NCBI GenBank assembly: GCA_029553475.1
Contig: JAKPKV010000048.1
Span: 62,001 to 126,000 of the forward strand
Direction of reading: 5' to 3'
DNA from: Armatimonadota bacterium
GTDB taxonomy: Bacteria; Armatimonadota; Hebobacteria; CAIYQO01
DNA length: 64,000 bases
Both the position numbers and the translations under genes were made by a program. The notes beneath the pieces were generated by a model. That model did no database searches, was not told the origin of the DNA, and saw nothing but the letters and a program-made list of their open reading frames with translations. Numbering within the stretch: position 1 is the stretch's first letter; each line of letters opens with the position of its first letter. Shown here one piece after another: positions 62,026-64,000 of this stretch.

Positions 62026-62924
62026 GCGATGTGACCATCACCGCCATTGTGCTCACGTATAAACGGCCCGATGAGCTGGACGGCATCCTGGAGAACCTGC
62101 TCGCCCAGCGCCGCCCGCCCGATGAGATCCTCGTCTTCGACAACGACCCCGAGGGGAGCGGGCGCCAGGCGGCGCGCGCCGCCGACCCGCGGGTGCGCTA
62201 CGTCTGTTCCGCAGAGAACCTGGGCCCGGCGGCCGGGCGCAACGCCGCCGCGCGCGAGGCGACGGGGGATCTCCTCTTTTTCCTCGACGATGACTGCCGG
62301 CTGGACGGTGAGGATGCGGTGGCAAAACTGCCCGACTGCTTCGCGATGGCGCAGGTGGGCTGCCTCGCCGTGCTCATCCGCAACGCCGAGACGCGGGCGA
62401 TCGTGCCGCGCGAGTTCCCCGGCTTCCACCCCGAACGCTGGCCGGAGCCGCACGACGTGACCTACTTCCTCGCCGGCGCCTTCGCCATGCCGCGCGCGCT
62501 GTTCGAGGAGCTGGGCGGTTTTGACGCGGTGCTCTACCACGGCGAGGAGGAGATCGAACTCTCCTTCCGCATCATCGGCGCGGGGTGGCGCATCTCCTAC
62601 ACGCCGGCGATCCAGGTGCTGCACCGCGCATCGCCGCAAGGGCGCGAGACGATCCGCCGGGGCTACCGTCTCATCCGCAACCGCGTCTACCTGGCGCTGA
62701 AGCACCTGCCCATGCCGTATCTCCTCACCCACTTCGTCCTCTGGGGCGGCTTCGCCCTCCTACAGGCCCTCCGCGCCGGGCAGCCTGGCGAGTTCTTCCG
62801 CGGCCTCGCCTCCCTGTGGCAGGACCGCCTGATCGCGAAAGCCCTCGCCTACCGCCGCGCCCATCCGATGACGCGCGAGACGGTGGCGTATTTGAAGAAG
62901 CATGAGGGACGGTTGATATACTGA
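62022..62924 (+). CDS. Family 2 glycosyltransferase
   Basis: A 300-residue GT2 enzyme: start VTITAIVLTYKRPDELDGIL, EILVFDNDPEGSG, NLGPAAGRNAAAREATGDLL, the metal-binding LFFLDDDCRLDGE, AGAFAMPRALFEELGGFDAV and YHGEEEIELSFRI. The C-terminal region has one hydrophobic stretch (LLTHFVLWGGFALLQAL) that may touch the membrane. It adds a sugar from a nucleotide donor to a surface glycan or lipid. It starts inside the amidase gene (ATGA), so the two are translationally coupled. Confidence 0.93.
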   Translation: MSDVTITAIVLTYKRPDELDGILENLLAQRRPPDEILVFDNDPEGSGRQAARAADPRVRYVCSAENLGPAAGRNAAAREATGDLLFFLDDDCRLDGEDAVAKLPDCFAMAQVGCLAVLIRNAETRAIVPREFPGFHPERWPEPHDVTYFLAGAFAMPRALFEELGGFDAVLYHGEEEIELSFRIIGAGWRISYTPAIQVLHRASPQGRETIRRGYRLIRNRVYLALKHLPMPYLLTHFVLWGGFALLQALRAGQPGEFFRGLASLWQDRLIAKALAYRRAHPMTRETVAYLKKHEGRLIY

Positions 62925-62926
62925 AC

Positions 62927-64000
62927 CTATTGCTGTCCAAGGACGGCGATAGTCACCCCCGCGCCCCCTTCGCCGCGGTCGCCGGCGCGGTAGCTGGCGA
63001 CGCCGGGATGGCCGCGGAGGAGATCGTGGACGACGGCGCGCAGGGCGCCGGTGCCGTGGCCGTGCACGATGCGGACGCTGGGCAGGTTGGCGGCCAGCGC
63101 GTCGTAGAGATAGGCGTCCAGGCGCATGCTGGCCTCTTCCGCGCGCAGGCCGAGGAGGTGAATCTCCGGGGCGACGTCCCGCTCCGCCGCGGTGACGGTG
63201 GTCTGGCCTTTCGCGGGCGTGGGGGCCTCGACCGCCTCCAGGTCGTCCAGCGGCACGCGCACGCGCATGATGCCCACCTGCACCTCGATGAGGTCGTCGC
63301 CGGCGCCGCCGTCCAGCACCGTGCCGCGGTGGCCGACGCTGCGCACGAACACGCTCTGCCCGGCGGCAACCTGGTGCAGCGGCGGCGGCGCGTCTTCGAT
63401 GATGGCGGGTTCGTCGGCCTCGATCTCGGCGTCCAGCCCGCCCAGCACCGCGCGGCTGCGCCCGCGCAGGCTGGAGAGAGTGGGCGGCTGTGCGCCCTGT
63501 CCGCGCGCGTCGCGCAGCGCCAATTTCAGTTCGTCGAGCAGGGCGTTGGCGTCCGCGCGCGCCTGCTGCACGATGGCCCGCGCCTTTTCGCGGGCGGCGG
63601 CCAGCGCCGTGGTGCGCTGCGCTTCGAACTCCTGCAGCGCGCGCTGCAGTCGCGCGGCGTCCGCCTCGCCCTGCGTGCGCGCCTGCGCGGCGGCGGTGCG
63701 CTCGCGGTCCAGCGCGCGTCGCACGCCTTCCGCCTGCTTGAGCACCTGCTCCAGCGCCTGCGGCGCCTCGCCCATCAGCGCCTTCGCGGAAGCGATGATC
63801 GGCTTCGGCAGCCCCAACCGCTGTGAGATATGGAGCGCGTTGCTGCTGCCGGGCAGGCCGGCGATGACGCGATACGTGGGGCGCAGCGTCTCGGGGTCGA
63901 ACTCCACGCTGGCGTTGAGGAACCCCTCCGTGCTCTGCGCGAAGACCTTCAACTCGCCGTAGTGCGTGGTGGCGATGGTGCGGCAGCCGCGCGACTGCAG
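62927..64000 (-). CDS. mutS2: Endonuclease MutS2, C-terminal part (runs off the window)
   Basis: The visible 357 codons begin (at 64000) with LQSRGCRTIATTHYGELK, the end of the MutS ATPase domain, then NASVEFDPETLRPTYRVIAG and the IASAKALM linker. A long coiled coil (residues about 85-180 of the visible part) and a KOW-like module follow. The C-terminal Smr domain is complete: LGLRAEEASMRLDAYLYDAL and VRIVHGHGTGALRAVVHDLL. MutS2 suppresses recombination and rescues collided ribosomes. It is convergent with the glycosyltransferase gene, 2 bases apart. Confidence 0.96.
   Translation of the reverse strand: MQSRGCRTIATTHYGELKVFAQSTEGFLNASVEFDPETLRPTYRVIAGLPGSSNALHISQRLGLPKPIIASAKALMGEAPQALEQVLKQAEGVRRALDRERTAAAQARTQGEADAARLQRALQEFEAQRTTALAAAREKARAIVQQARADANALLDELKLALRDARGQGAQPPTLSSLRGRSRAVLGGLDAEIEADEPAIIEDAPPPLHQVAAGQSVFVRSVGHRGTVLDGGAGDDLIEVQVGIMRVRVPLDDLEAVEAPTPAKGQTTVTAAERDVAPEIHLLGLRAEEASMRLDAYLYDALAANLPSVRIVHGHGTGALRAVVHDLLRGHPGVASYRAGDRGEGGAGVTIAVLGQQ

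Overview
The window is about 64 kb of high-GC chromosomal DNA from a diderm bacterium, most likely an Armatimonadota-type lineage. I infer this from pseudopilins with the 'FP-V-F-A-(R/K)-A-(R/Q)-EKAR' continuation after the type IV methylation motif, several secreted giant glycan-active proteins, many Gfo/Idh/MocA oxidoreductases, a DUF6785-like membrane protein, and lipopolysaccharide genes (kdsB, kdsA). A PVC-group organism is the main alternative. I see no rRNA, tRNA, CRISPR array, prophage or transposase gene.

Layout. 0-6.5 kb: a VapBC-type toxin-antitoxin end, a BON protein, a metallophosphoesterase, a bactofilin-like membrane protein, a GH99-like protein, and a two-gene signalling unit (V4R sensor plus HAMP-GAF-GGDEF diguanylate cyclase). 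6.5-17.6 kb: catabolic genes (two Gfo/Idh/MocA oxidoreductases, a URO-D-type methyltransferase, a creatininase-like hydrolase, a sialidase-like protein, a 1274-residue heparinase-like protein). 17.6-50.6 kb: a carbohydrate-type locus with two pseudopilin-LamG fusions, a DUF4091 protein, a TPR protein, an M14 carboxypeptidase, a 1706-residue secreted protein, an oxidoreductase, an orphan 732-residue protein, several damaged secreted proteins including a DUF4838 protein, GDPD, an FAD oxidoreductase, a large membrane protein, a frameshifted 1.39k-residue secreted protein, an N-acetylhexosamine-kinase-like enzyme and a GntR/LacI-type (AraR-like) regulator. 50.6-64 kb: a pseudopilin fused to a PstS-like domain, then housekeeping genes (kdsB, kdsA, purC, thrC, amidase, glycosyltransferase, mutS2) with an MNT/HEPN pair and a GH5 enzyme.

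The most interesting signal is a palindrome, TGTATACA with A/T-rich flanks, found seven times. All seven copies lie at 5' ends in the 23-50 kb locus. Six coincide with or sit beside recognisable sigma-70 promoters, usually overlapping the -10 box; one lies at the start of the GntR/LacI regulator gene. It fits the GntR-family operator pattern (GTA-TAC core), so the locus looks like an undescribed, autoregulated sugar or glycan regulon that includes pseudopilin fusions. All clear gene lesions in the window (three frameshifts, one deletion with a frameshift, one in-frame stop) fall inside this regulon.

Intergenic DNA is rich in long perfect inverted repeats of several families (35-48 bp arms), a 162-bp MITE-like palindrome, nested repeat composites, and an unusual long leader with a GGGGGTAA-type array before the amidase gene.
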